Shown here piece by piece: positions 25,928 through 35,134 of a stretch of 64,000 bases of DNA. The notes below the pieces were generated by a model. The model saw only the letters and a program-made list of their open reading frames with translations. It had not been told where the DNA came from and made no database searches. This DNA is from Alphaproteobacteria bacterium (lineage in GTDB: Bacteria > Pseudomonadota > Alphaproteobacteria > UBA1280 > UBA6503). Where the stretch lies: assembly GCA_021774615.1 (NCBI GenBank), contig JAJFIW010000036.1, positions 101,318 to 165,317 of the forward strand, given 5' to 3'. Within the stretch, counting starts at the first letter, position 1; every line of letters starts with the position of its first letter. Position numbers and translations under genes: made by a program.

Positions 25928-25929
25928 CA

Positions 25930-27759
25930 ATGGCAGACAGCAAAGACGATCTTCGGCAAAAATTTATTGATGCCCTTACGCACACTACTCGTGCATTGGC
26001 TGGTAACGATAAGCTAAAAGTAGTTTTCCAAGAAGTTTCTAGTACTGAGACTGATGTAGAACACCTAGTACTACCCCCATTACCAGCGCATTTAGCTAGT
26101 AATGATATAGCTATTATTAAAGGTTTTGCAGATAGGCAAGCCTTTCTTTACCGCTATGGTTGGCCTAAAGATTTACAGTCTGGATTACAAGTATCTACTA
26201 ATATATTTACAGATATCATTAAACCTATCGAATCTGCACGAGCAGAGGTATTAGGCAAAGAATCCTATGCGGGTACTGCCCCTCATTTAGACTTAATCTC
26301 AAGTTTAGAAGCTAAAAATTACGAAGAAAATAACAGCGATGTACCTATTGGCTACTTGCTATCGCTATATTTACGAGAGAACTATGGCCAAAAATTATCA
26401 AAACAACAAGAAAAAGTAATAGATGACAATAAGCATCTGATTACTCCTGAAATTAAAGACTGGTTAAAACATGCCCCAAAATATCTGCATAGCCAGAAAG
26501 AACAAATCTTAGTTTATAAAGAGCTTCTCGATTTATTAGGTATTAGCGAGCAACAAGAACAACAACAGCAACAAGGTGATGATAAACAAGGTAATGAGTC
26601 TGAAGAACAAGCTGGCAGCCAAGGCCACGGTGAAAATGATGAGAATGAAGACAACACTAATGTTGATGTAAGCACTATCGAGCAACAAGACAATGAACTA
26701 GCAGAAGATACCCCTCCGTCAGAAGAAGGTAGCGAAGGTGATGCTGCAAATCCTAATCGACCTAGTGGTGACGAAAGCCAGCAACTATATAAAGCCTACA
26801 CCACCGAGTTTGATAGTATCATAAAAGCAGAAAAACAAGTTACGCAAGCAGAGATGTCGCGCTTAAAAGAACGTTTTAGGATGGTGACATCTGGTAACCG
26901 TGCAGTTGTGTCGCAATTAGCGGTAAAGCTACAAAGGTTTTTATTAGCCCAAACCGAGTTTGGCTGGAGGCTAGACCAAGAGGAAGGGTTTATTGACCCT
27001 CGGAAATTGTCACAAGTTGTTACAAGCTCGGAACCTCGCCCATATCGGCTGCCATTGCCTCGACATGAGCGAGACACGGTTGTTACATTACTGGTTGATA
27101 ACTCGGGCTCTATGCGTGGTAGACCAATCGAGATGGCAGCAGTATCAGCAGATGTACTTGCTCGGACGCTAGAACGCTGTGGAGTAAAAGTAGAAGTCCT
27201 AGGGTTTACTACCCAAACATGGAAAGGCGGGCAATCTCGCCTTGACTGGATAGCAAATGGTAGCCCAGATAACCCAGGGCGCTTAAACGATTTACTACAC
27301 GTTGTGTATAAAGAGGCGGATGCCTCATACCGACATGCAAAACCAGGCTTTGCCGTTATGCTAGCTGACGATTTGCTCAAAGAGAACATTGATGGAGAAA
27401 GTCTCGTTTGGGCATATAGCCGTTTGTTAAAACGAACAGAAAAACGCAAAATTTTACTAGTAATATCTGACGGTGCACCGGTTGACTATGCTACCGATAA
27501 ACATAACCCACCTAATTATTTAGATGCACATCTACGCTACGTTATTAACCAAATAGAGAAAAAAGGCATGGTCGAATTGCTTGCTATTGGTATTGGGCAC
27601 GATGTACGGCGCTATTATCGGAACGCTGTTACTATTGAAGACCCCTCACAATTAGGCCAAGCTTTAGTAGATAGAATGGTTTATTTGTTCTCTACCCACG
27701 ACCGCACTCCAAAAGCTGTTGAAAAATATCGGCAGAAGAGAGTTCCAAACCCAAGCTAG
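25930..27759 (+). CDS. cobT: CobT-type VWA protein
   Basis: CobT partners CobS in the cobaltochelatase. The 609-residue product has an N-terminal helical domain (residues 1 to about 205), a low-complexity acidic and Gln-rich linker from about 208 to 285 (EQQEQQQQQGDD and similar), and a C-terminal VWA domain with the metal-binding MIDAS motif DNSGSMRG. It ends with ISDGAPVDYAT and a conserved GIGHDVRRYY stretch. The linker is typical of the family. The CAG/CAA-rich linker DNA is a local compositional change, not evidence of transfer. Confidence 0.9.
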   Translation: MADSKDDLRQKFIDALTHTTRALAGNDKLKVVFQEVSSTETDVEHLVLPPLPAHLASNDIAIIKGFADRQAFLYRYGWPKDLQSGLQVSTNIFTDIIKPIESARAEVLGKESYAGTAPHLDLISSLEAKNYEENNSDVPIGYLLSLYLRENYGQKLSKQQEKVIDDNKHLITPEIKDWLKHAPKYLHSQKEQILVYKELLDLLGISEQQEQQQQQGDDKQGNESEEQAGSQGHGENDENEDNTNVDVSTIEQQDNELAEDTPPSEEGSEGDAANPNRPSGDESQQLYKAYTTEFDSIIKAEKQVTQAEMSRLKERFRMVTSGNRAVVSQLAVKLQRFLLAQTEFGWRLDQEEGFIDPRKLSQVVTSSEPRPYRLPLPRHERDTVVTLLVDNSGSMRGRPIEMAAVSADVLARTLERCGVKVEVLGFTTQTWKGGQSRLDWIANGSPDNPGRLNDLLHVVYKEADASYRHAKPGFAVMLADDLLKENIDGESLVWAYSRLLKRTEKRKILLVISDGAPVDYATDKHNPPNYLDAHLRYVINQIEKKGMVELLAIGIGHDVRRYYRNAVTIEDPSQLGQALVDRMVYLFSTHDRTPKAVEKYRQKRVPNPS

Positions 27760-27830
27760 CTTGCTTTTTCTGTTGGCTACCATTAGAATGACACCTCTAA
27801 ACTTATTATAAATAAAAGGTGGCTTACCCT

Positions 27831-30482
27831 ATGCTTAGTGGCAATCAGATTCGGCAAGAATTTCTTAATTATTTTAAAGAGCACGGGCATACTATTGTGC
27901 CATCATCATCGTTGGTTCCTACTAACGACCCAACCTTGTTATTTACAGCCGCAGGCATGGTGCCATTTAAAGACTTATTTTTAGGCACAGAAAAACGAGA
28001 TTATACACGTGCCACATCATCGCAGCGTTGTCTGCGGGCTGGTGGCAAGCATAATGACCTCGAGAATGTTGGCTATACCTCACGGCATCATACTTTTTTT
28101 GAGATGCTGGGTAATTTTTCTTTTGGGGATTATTTCAAGAAAGAGGCAATTCCATTTGCTTGGAAGTTTCTAACCGAACGCCTTGGGATTGATGCCGACA
28201 GACTTATTGTAACTATCTACCATACCGACGAAGAGTCGTACGACATTTGGCATAAAGATATAGGCTTAGCAGACGATAGAATTATTCGTATTTCCACCTC
28301 AGATAATTTCTGGACTATGGGCGATAATGGCCCATGTGGCCCATGCACCGAGATATTCTACGACCACGGTGCCGATATTGCAGGGGGCCCTCCAGGTAGT
28401 GCCGACGAAGACGGCGACAGATTTGTTGAGATCTGGAATGTTGTTTTTATGCAAAGCATCATGAAAGATGGTGAAATAGCTGGCGAGTTAGCCCAAAAAG
28501 GGGTTGATACAGGCTCAGGGCTAGAACGCTTAACAGCTGTTTGCCAAGGTGTGCATACTAACTACGACATTGACACCTTTCAAGCAATTATAAAAAAAGG
28601 TGCAGAGCTAACAAACCATATTTACGGTAAAGAAGATGCTGTGGATGTATCGCTCCGAGTATTGGCCGACCACCTCCGTGCGATGAGCTTTTTGCTTGTT
28701 GATGGCGTTATGCCATCAAACGAAGGTCGGGGCTATGTTTTGCGGCGGATTATGCGCCGTGCAATGCGTCATGCTCATCTTTTAGGGATGACAACTCCGT
28801 TTATATTCAAAATGGTAGGGGTTTTATCTAATGTGATGGGTGATGCTTACCCAGAGTTGGTAAGAGCACAAAAAATGATTGAAGATACAATCGAGCTAGA
28901 AGAAGAGCGGTTCTCTCGTACTCTAACTAAGGGGCTTAAACTATTGGCCGAAGAAACATCATCTCTTAAGGCTGGCGATGTCTTAGCTGGTGAAACTGCT
29001 TTTAAACTTTATGACACTTATGGTTTTCCACTAGATTTAACTCAAGATGCTCTACGTAGTCGCGATATTGCTGTCGATGAAGAAGGCTTTGAAATTGCAA
29101 TGACCGAGCAACGCAACCGAGCGCGTAAAGCAGGGCTTGGTACAGGGCAAGAAAAGCTAGCACCAGTTTGGTTCGAACTGCAAGACAGGCTGCTAGCTAG
29201 TGAGTTTTTAGGTTATAGTCTGACCCGAGCAAGTGCTTTAGTTGCAGCCATTGTAGTTGCTGATGAAGAGTACCCTACATTAGTAAAAGGTAATAAAGGG
29301 ATTATTCTTTCTAACCAAACCCCATTTTATAGCGAGTCTGGCGGGCAGGTTGGCGATAAAGGAACTATTACTACCCAAACAGGTACAGCAAAAGTTCTTG
29401 ATACCCAAAAACTGTTCGATGGCAAAATAGTGCAGCATATGGTTGAGGTTACAGAAGGGGTGATACAACAAAACCAAGAAGCTGATTTTGTTGTTGATAC
29501 AGCTTTTCGGGACAACACAGCTCGTAATCACTCGGCAGCACATTTATGCCATGCTGCCTTGCGTGAGGTTTTAGGAGACCATGTTTTCCAAAAAGGTTCT
29601 TTGGTCACTGACGAGAAAATGCGTTTTGACTTCTCCCACAACAAAGGCTTGTCTGTTGAAGAACTAGAGAACATTGAGAACCGTGTTAACGAAATGATAC
29701 GCCAAAATACAGACGTACACACAAAAGTAATGGACCATGAAAGCGCCATAGAAGCAGGAGCAGTAGCATTGTTCGGCGAAAAATATGGTGATGAAGTCCG
29801 TGTTCTAAGTATGGGTAAAAAAGATAATGAAGCTTATTCTGTAGAGCTTTGTGGGGGGACACACGTTGCTAGAACTGGTGATATTGGTTTGTTCAAGATT
29901 ATTACAGAAAGCTCTATTGCTGCAGGCATTCGCCGTGTTGAAGCGCTAACTGGCGAGGGGGCTTTTACTTATTTACGTAGTCGTGACAGGCAACTTGCTG
30001 CTGTTGCTCAAACTTTAAAAGTACAACCAGACGAACTTGGCGAGCGCTTGCAAGCAATGCAAGCTGACATCAAAACTTTAAGAAAAGATCTTAAAGAAGC
30101 ACAAAAAAATGCTGGAGCTGGTGGCGGCGGACAAGCTGATAGCTTGTTCGAATCTGCTGAAACCGTTGGAGATTTTAGGTTTATTGGTGCATCTGTCCCT
30201 AATTTGGCTGGTGATGTACTACGAGACCTAGTCGCAGACCTTAAAGAGCGGCTAGGCAGTGGTATTGTGGTATTGGGTAGCGATGCCGATGGCAAAGCTA
30301 CTTTGTGTGCAGGCGTTACTAAAGATTTAACATCACGTTATAATGCTGGTGCTTTGGTAAATGCTGCTGCTGAACAAGTCGGCGGTAAAGGTGGCGGACG
30401 GCCAGACTTTGCAATGGCTGGCGGTAAAGATACAGCTAAATTGTCTGATGCTATTAAAGCTGCTCGGGCATTTATTGGTTAG
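27831..30482 (+). CDS. alaS: Alanyl-tRNA synthetase
   Basis: AlaRS charges tRNA-Ala. The product of about 883 residues has the class II catalytic domain with motif 1 in TNDPTLLFTAAGMVPFKD, GDNGPCGPCTEIFYD, and VDTGSGLERL; the editing domain with the zinc-binding pattern NHSAAHLCHAAL and CGGTHV; and the C-terminal coiled coil and DHHA1 domain with a Gly-rich insert GAGGGGQAD and the ending GGKGGGRPDFAMAGGKD. An upstream GTG at 27819 is in frame, but the AAGGTGG at 27815-27821 is placed for the ATG at 27831, and the protein then begins LSGNQIRQEFLNYF like its relatives. Confidence 0.97.
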   Translation: MLSGNQIRQEFLNYFKEHGHTIVPSSSLVPTNDPTLLFTAAGMVPFKDLFLGTEKRDYTRATSSQRCLRAGGKHNDLENVGYTSRHHTFFEMLGNFSFGDYFKKEAIPFAWKFLTERLGIDADRLIVTIYHTDEESYDIWHKDIGLADDRIIRISTSDNFWTMGDNGPCGPCTEIFYDHGADIAGGPPGSADEDGDRFVEIWNVVFMQSIMKDGEIAGELAQKGVDTGSGLERLTAVCQGVHTNYDIDTFQAIIKKGAELTNHIYGKEDAVDVSLRVLADHLRAMSFLLVDGVMPSNEGRGYVLRRIMRRAMRHAHLLGMTTPFIFKMVGVLSNVMGDAYPELVRAQKMIEDTIELEEERFSRTLTKGLKLLAEETSSLKAGDVLAGETAFKLYDTYGFPLDLTQDALRSRDIAVDEEGFEIAMTEQRNRARKAGLGTGQEKLAPVWFELQDRLLASEFLGYSLTRASALVAAIVVADEEYPTLVKGNKGIILSNQTPFYSESGGQVGDKGTITTQTGTAKVLDTQKLFDGKIVQHMVEVTEGVIQQNQEADFVVDTAFRDNTARNHSAAHLCHAALREVLGDHVFQKGSLVTDEKMRFDFSHNKGLSVEELENIENRVNEMIRQNTDVHTKVMDHESAIEAGAVALFGEKYGDEVRVLSMGKKDNEAYSVELCGGTHVARTGDIGLFKIITESSIAAGIRRVEALTGEGAFTYLRSRDRQLAAVAQTLKVQPDELGERLQAMQADIKTLRKDLKEAQKNAGAGGGGQADSLFESAETVGDFRFIGASVPNLAGDVLRDLVADLKERLGSGIVVLGSDADGKATLCAGVTKDLTSRYNAGALVNAAAEQVGGKGGGRPDFAMAGGKDTAKLSDAIKAARAFIG

Positions 30483-30488
30483 CAAGCA

Positions 30489-31058
30489 ATGTATGGCATT
30501 TTCCACGGAGGCTTCCGAGGTTTAAAAGCTGCCGAAGCTAGAGAGGCTTGGCGTAGTTTTTTTGGAGCAATGGCCGAAAAGTTGCCAGATAACCCACGGG
30601 TTGTAATTGTTCCGTGGGCGAGTAGCCCGAAACAATGGCAACAAACAGGCAGTACTTTTGAACGCAGGGCTCTAGAATTTGGGTTTACTTACTCGTCTAT
30701 TACTATTGCTCAATCAGCAGAAAATCTAGCGGATATTTTATATGATGCCGATTTAGTTTATTTACCTGGTGGTATTTTTATTAAAAGGCTTATCGACAGT
30801 CTTAATCAATCGCTTACAAAAGTAAACCTACCTAAAGATGTCACTTTTGCAGGGTATTCTGCTGGCGCTTATGCGATGGCAGACATATTTTACGATGCTA
30901 AAGCAAAAAAAACAGAGAAGGGCTGCAGCTTATTTAAGTGCGCCGTGTGCTGCCATTATAGCCATCAACGATTACAAGCATCAGAGCTGCTGTTGGGCAA
31001 GTCTGATGCTATGTTTCTTCTAAAAGATGGTGAACAAGCATTAATAACCAATAGGTAG
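30489..31058 (+). CDS. Peptidase E-like (S51) protein
   Basis: The 189-residue product resembles peptidase family S51 (PepE, cyanophycinase and relatives), which have a class-I-amidotransferase-like fold. The nucleophile elbow is AGYSAGAYAMADIFYD (family GxSAGA), and the preceding block DLVYLPGGIF is typical. The rest is shorter than PepE (about 230 residues), and a Cys-rich stretch CSLFKCAVCCHYSH replaces the region that usually holds the catalytic His, so activity on alpha-aspartyl peptides is uncertain. It starts six bases after alaS and may be co-transcribed with it. Its end overlaps the next gene, on the other strand, by 18 bases. Confidence 0.72.
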   Translation: MYGIFHGGFRGLKAAEAREAWRSFFGAMAEKLPDNPRVVIVPWASSPKQWQQTGSTFERRALEFGFTYSSITIAQSAENLADILYDADLVYLPGGIFIKRLIDSLNQSLTKVNLPKDVTFAGYSAGAYAMADIFYDAKAKKTEKGCSLFKCAVCCHYSHQRLQASELLLGKSDAMFLLKDGEQALITNR

Positions 31059-31523
31059 CCCATTGCTGTTTGAATGTGGCATTTTGGGCTTTATTCGCCT
31101 GCTTTCTGACCTAATAAGCTTTTCTGCTTTTTCGAGGATACCAAATTGGTGCTTCAAAAATAGAGATACAGCTTTTTCGGCTTGTTTATTTATTTCTTTA
31201 TGTTTTTTAAGCGCGCTTTTAATGCCAAACTCTACTACTTCTAGGTCACGCTTAAGCGGCAGAATATGAGATTGAATTAGGAAATCTACCATTGCCGGCG
31301 TTGTTGCAGGCTGTAGACTTTCTATCTCATGAGTATTCCTGAAGTTGTTATGCAGCTCATCAAAAGTTTGGAATAAATAAGCATCATTAATTAACAATGG
31401 TGGCTTACTTATTTCCTCTTGCTGCAAAAGTGCCCCCCCTTGGGCATTTAATAAGAGAATAAACTCTTGCTGGTTACTGTAAAAGCCAACAACAGCTTCT
31501 CCAAAATTAGAAGATACAAGCAT
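31041..31523 (-). CDS. Unknown protein, helical C-terminus
   Basis: The 160-residue product is not recognised. Its first 50 residues look like a small beta-rich domain (VVGFYSNQQEFILLLN). The second half is highly charged and helical (LKRDLEVVEFGIKSALKKHKEINKQAEKAVSLFLKH) and would suit a coiled coil or nucleic-acid contact. There is no signal peptide. The ribosome site is weak, with only a distant GGGGG run. The gene is plausible because it fills the space between two genes and its codon use resembles its neighbours, but expression is unproven. Confidence 0.5.
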   Translation of the reverse strand: MLVSSNFGEAVVGFYSNQQEFILLLNAQGGALLQQEEISKPPLLINDAYLFQTFDELHNNFRNTHEIESLQPATTPAMVDFLIQSHILPLKRDLEVVEFGIKSALKKHKEINKQAEKAVSLFLKHQFGILEKAEKLIRSESRRIKPKMPHSNSNGLPIGY

Positions 31524-31619
31524 ATTATTATTTTTAACCCCCGTAAAATATACCCTTTAGAGCGCTGATTTCCCCAAACCAGAGTAGCTCGATATTATTA
31601 TGGTAAGGAGTACATATTA

Positions 31620-31641
31620 TTGTCTGACAATTGTCTGACAA
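31620..31641. repeat. Two tandem copies of an 11-base dyad
   Basis: TTGTCTGACAA occurs at 31620-31630 and again directly at 31631-31641, followed by a decayed third copy beginning TTGCCAGAAAT at 31642. Each unit is itself a dyad, TTGTC-T-GACAA. The block lies 110 bases before the lipoprotein start, in the spacer between two divergent genes, and looks like a repressor or activator array. Confidence 0.6.
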
Positions 31642-31751
31642 TTGCCAGAAATGCCTAAAAAACAGCGCTTACAATTTTGTTTAATGATATTAGCTGAAAA
31701 ACAATGTACTCTTTTAAAATAAAGAATTTAATAAAGGACAGCTTTTATAAA

Positions 31752-32318
31752 ATGTTACGAGTATTGCTTATTTCCACTCTGTTTCTTACTGGCTGCACAT
31801 CTACTAACCATATAGCTAGTGTAAGAATGGTTGTAGATGTGCCTGCAGAAGTGGACTCTATTTCTAAACATTTAAACTGTTCTTGGCAAAAAATGCCAGA
31901 CCCTATGTACCCTGCAAAAGGGCATGATTATTCTTGTGTAGCCGACCCGTACGCCAGTGTTATCTTGTTTGTTGCATCGGATGAAAATGTTGGCATAGAG
32001 GGTAATAAACAAGCTATTAAAAAAATTAAGTTAATATGGAAAGAGTGGGACAAGGACTCTCATATTATAGATGCCAAACCAGATGCTAGCCGCTTTATTG
32101 CTTATTTAGCACAACGTTTTTTTGAGCCATCAAAGGCTACAAAATTAGTAGATACATTCTTCGGAGACAAAGACAAAGTATTTACATATAAACAATTAAA
32201 AGTTACCTACCAACATCGCCAGAAGCCGATGATGGCACTGCATAGGCTAGAAATAGAGAACACTAATAAGCATGGCCTTTTATATGCTCATTTGCCTCCG
32301 CATGAGATTACCAAATAG
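31752..32318 (+). CDS. Unknown lipoprotein
   Basis: The 188-residue product begins MLRVLLISTLFLTGCTSTN, a clear lipoprotein signal with lipobox LTGC. The mature part has two other cysteines (NCSW and SCVAD) and a moderately charged C-terminal half. I do not recognise the family. An in-frame ATG at 31704 would put 16 polar residues before the signal peptide and has no ribosome site, so 31752 is preferred although its AAGGA is rather far (13 bases). The tandem TTGTCTGACAA dyads upstream may control it. The isocitrate dehydrogenase gene follows 42 bases later. Confidence 0.68.
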   Translation: MLRVLLISTLFLTGCTSTNHIASVRMVVDVPAEVDSISKHLNCSWQKMPDPMYPAKGHDYSCVADPYASVILFVASDENVGIEGNKQAIKKIKLIWKEWDKDSHIIDAKPDASRFIAYLAQRFFEPSKATKLVDTFFGDKDKVFTYKQLKVTYQHRQKPMMALHRLEIENTNKHGLLYAHLPPHEITK

Positions 32319-32360
32319 AAATTAAAAATTAAAAAATAATATAATAGAGGACTAAACTTT

Positions 32361-33800
32361 ATGACAACTCCAGTAACAATTGCTCGCGGTGATGGCATTG
32401 GCCCTGAAATTATGGACGCAACGCTAAAAATTATGGAAGCGGCAGGTGCTAAAATTGCTCCTGAATTTGTAGTACTCGGTGAAAAGGCGTTTAACCAAGG
32501 AATAGATAACGGCATTACTGATGAAGCTTGGGACTCTATTAAACGTACTAGCTTATTGTTTAAAGCACCTATCACAACTCCACAAGGTGGTGGTTATAAA
32601 AGTGTTAATGTTACATTGCGTAAGTCGTTAGGCTTATTTGCTAATGTGCGCCCTGTACGTACACTTGCACCATATGTACACACCAAACACGAAAATTTTA
32701 ATATGGTTGTAGTCAGAGAGAATGAAGAGGACCTTTATGCAGGTATAGAATATCGCCAAACTCGTGATACTTGCCATTCGGTAAAACTATTAAGCCGTAC
32801 TGGTAGCGAGATGATCATCCGTTACGCATTTGAGTATGCACGTGCTTATGGCCGTAAAAAAGTTACTTGCCTGATTAAAGACAACATCATGAAAATTTCT
32901 GATGGGTTATTTCATAAGGTATTTAAATTAATCGCTACCGAATATCCAGAGATAGAAGCAGAAAGCATAATTGTAGATATCGGCATGGCACGGATTGCCG
33001 ATACTCCTGAGCGTTTTGACGTTGTGGTTACTCTTAATCTATATGGTGATATTGTTTCTGACATTGTTAGCCAAGTTGCGGGTTCTGTTGGTTTGGCTGG
33101 TTCGTCTAACATTGGGCAAAATGTAGCTATGTTTGAGGCTGTGCACGGCTCGGCTCCAGACATATCTGGGCAAAGCATTGCTAACCCATCAGGGTTGCTT
33201 AATGCAGGTATTTTAATGCTACGCCATATTGGCCAAGGTGATGTTGCAGTTAAAATAGAAAATGCTTGGTTACGCACTATTGAAGATGGGGTACACACGG
33301 CTGATATTGCAGTTAAAGGCACAAACCCTGTTAGTACACAGGAATTTGCAGATGCAGTTATCGCAAACCTTGGTAATAAGCCACAAACATTGGCTGAAGC
33401 ATCAGAAAATGCTCATCGTACTGTAAAAATGCCAGACCCTACAAAAACTACAAAGTCCGAGCGTTCTAAAAAGTTAGTTGGGGTTGATGTATTTATTGAC
33501 TGGGCTGGTAAAGACATAGAAAAAATTGGTAAAAATGTAGAAAGTATTTCCATTGAGGGCTTAGTTCTAAAAGGTATCTCTAGCCGCGGTATGCACGTTT
33601 ACCCAAATGCCGAGCATAATGCTAAGGTGTTGTCTGACCAGTGGCGTTGCCGTTTTACAAATGATAATGGCTCTGTAACTAACGAGCAAGTCCGCCAAGT
33701 TTTAGCAAAACTAGAAGCTATGGACTACGACTGGATAAAAACAGAAAACCTATACACTTTTGACGGTGACCATTGTTATAGCCAATCTCAAGGTGAGTAG
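32361..33800 (+). CDS. icd: Isocitrate dehydrogenase, long Rickettsia-type, probably NAD-dependent
   Basis: The 479-residue product oxidatively decarboxylates isocitrate. It closely resembles the long isocitrate dehydrogenase of Rickettsia: GDGIGPEIMDATLKIMEAAGA, ITTPQGGGYKSVNVTLRKSLGLFANVRP, VVRENEEDLYAGIEYRQT, NLYGDIVSDIVSQVAGSVGLAGS, then a C-terminal extension of about 140 residues (KKLVGVDVFIDW to the end) absent from E. coli Icd. In the coenzyme site it reads SAPDISGQSIANP, with Asp, Ile and Ala at the positions where the E. coli enzyme has Lys344, Tyr345 and Val351. That set is associated with NAD. A second, E. coli-type gene follows 26 bases later. Confidence 0.9.
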   Translation: MTTPVTIARGDGIGPEIMDATLKIMEAAGAKIAPEFVVLGEKAFNQGIDNGITDEAWDSIKRTSLLFKAPITTPQGGGYKSVNVTLRKSLGLFANVRPVRTLAPYVHTKHENFNMVVVRENEEDLYAGIEYRQTRDTCHSVKLLSRTGSEMIIRYAFEYARAYGRKKVTCLIKDNIMKISDGLFHKVFKLIATEYPEIEAESIIVDIGMARIADTPERFDVVVTLNLYGDIVSDIVSQVAGSVGLAGSSNIGQNVAMFEAVHGSAPDISGQSIANPSGLLNAGILMLRHIGQGDVAVKIENAWLRTIEDGVHTADIAVKGTNPVSTQEFADAVIANLGNKPQTLAEASENAHRTVKMPDPTKTTKSERSKKLVGVDVFIDWAGKDIEKIGKNVESISIEGLVLKGISSRGMHVYPNAEHNAKVLSDQWRCRFTNDNGSVTNEQVRQVLAKLEAMDYDWIKTENLYTFDGDHCYSQSQGE

Positions 33801-33826
33801 GCCCAATATAAAAGGAGAACACAGTT

Positions 33827-35077
33827 ATGACTTTCGATAAAATACAAGTACCAGCAGGCGATAAAATAGTTGTATCAAACGGTAAACTACAAATATCGGA
33901 TAACCCAATTATTGCGTTTATTGAAGGTGATGGCATTGGTCCTGATATTTGGAAAGCAGCACAGCATGTTTTAGATAGTGCAGTTGAAAAAGCGTATAAC
34001 GGTAAACGTAATATCTCGTGGATGGAAGTTTTCGCAGGTGATAAAGCAAATACAGTTTATGGCCGCGAAGTTTGGCTGCCTGACGAAACTTTAGAAGCTT
34101 TTAGAGAGTTTATGGTGGGTATTAAAGGGCCATTAACAACGCCTATTGGTGGCGGTTTCCGTAGCTTAAATGTAGCACTACGCCAAGAACTAGACCTTTA
34201 CACTTGCTTGCGCCCTGTGCGCTATTTTGCTGGTGTTCCAAGCCCAGTTAAACGCCCTGAAGACACAAACATGGTAGTTTTCCGCGAGAATAGCGAAGAC
34301 ATTTATGCTGGTATAGAGTGGGAAGCTAAAACACCAGAAGCTAAGAAAATGATTAACTTCTTACAAAATGAAATGGGTGTTACAAAAATCCGTTTCCCTG
34401 AAACATCAGGTATTGGGGTTAAGCCTGTATCTAAAGAGGGCACAGAGCGTTTAGTACGAGCTGCTATGGAGTACGCTATCGAAAATAATTTACCAAGTGT
34501 AACTTTGGTACATAAAGGTAATATCATGAAGTTTACCGAAGGGGCGTTTAAATCTTGGGGGTACGACCTTGTACGTAACGAGTACGCTGGTAAAGCTGTT
34601 GTCGCTGAAGATGTTAACTGGGAGCCACAAGCAGGCAAGGTAATGGTTAAAGATGTTATTGCCGATGCATTTTTGCAGCAAATCCTAACTCGTCCTGCCG
34701 AATATAGCGTTGTGGCTACTTTAAATTTAAATGGTGACTATATTTCTGACGCGCTAGCAGCGTGCGTTGGCGGGATTGGTATTGCACCAGGTGCAAACAT
34801 TAATTACGAAACAGGCCATTCTATTTTCGAAGCTACTCATGGGACTGCACCTAAATATACTGGTATGGACAAAGTTAACCCAAGCTCGCTTATCCTATCG
34901 GGTGAGATGATGCTACGTCACATGGGGTGGACTGAGGCTGCAGACATGGTAATTAATGGTGTAGAAGCTGCAATTACATCTAAAATTGTAACTTACGACT
35001 TTGCCCGGATGATGGACAATGCGCAGGAAGTAAAATGTTCTGAATTTGGTAATGCTGTTGTAAGTAAGATGCAATAG
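33827..35077 (+). CDS. icd: NADP-dependent isocitrate dehydrogenase, E. coli type
   Basis: The 416-residue product matches the E. coli Icd type: [45 protein letters not shown] with the regulatory Ser of that segment, [35 protein letters not shown], and the coenzyme segment [14 protein letters not shown], in which Lys, Tyr and Val are the NADP determinants. The conserved serine would allow control by AceK if the genome has it. It is the second gene of a tandem pair with a distantly related enzyme of predicted NAD preference. A strong terminator follows. Confidence 0.94.
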   Translation: MTFDKIQVPAGDKIVVSNGKLQISDNPIIAFIEGDGIGPDIWKAAQHVLDSAVEKAYNGKRNISWMEVFAGDKANTVYGREVWLPDETLEAFREFMVGIKGPLTTPIGGGFRSLNVALRQELDLYTCLRPVRYFAGVPSPVKRPEDTNMVVFRENSEDIYAGIEWEAKTPEAKKMINFLQNEMGVTKIRFPETSGIGVKPVSKEGTERLVRAAMEYAIENNLPSVTLVHKGNIMKFTEGAFKSWGYDLVRNEYAGKAVVAEDVNWEPQAGKVMVKDVIADAFLQQILTRPAEYSVVATLNLNGDYISDALAACVGGIGIAPGANINYETGHSIFEATHGTAPKYTGMDKVNPSSLILSGEMMLRHMGWTEAADMVINGVEAAITSKIVTYDFARMMDNAQEVKCSEFGNAVVSKMQ

Positions 35078-35093
35078 TAAAGCTATAAAAAGC

Positions 35094-35132
35094 GAGAGAG
35101 CCCTAATCCGATGGATTAGGGCTCTCTCTTTT
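35094..35132. terminator. Bidirectional intrinsic terminator
   Basis: A perfect 16-pair stem, GAGAGAGCCCTAATCC (35094-35109) with its complement (35113-35128), has a 3-base loop. Four T follow on the plus strand, and a run of five A lies just before it, giving a T run for the minus strand. It separates the isocitrate dehydrogenase gene from the convergent EAL gene. Confidence 0.92.
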
Positions 35133-35134
35133 CG

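Noticed and set aside
26550-26720. Low-complexity CAA/GAA-rich DNA as a foreign insert
   Set aside because: It encodes the acidic Gln-rich linker normal for CobT, in frame and flanked by conserved domains.
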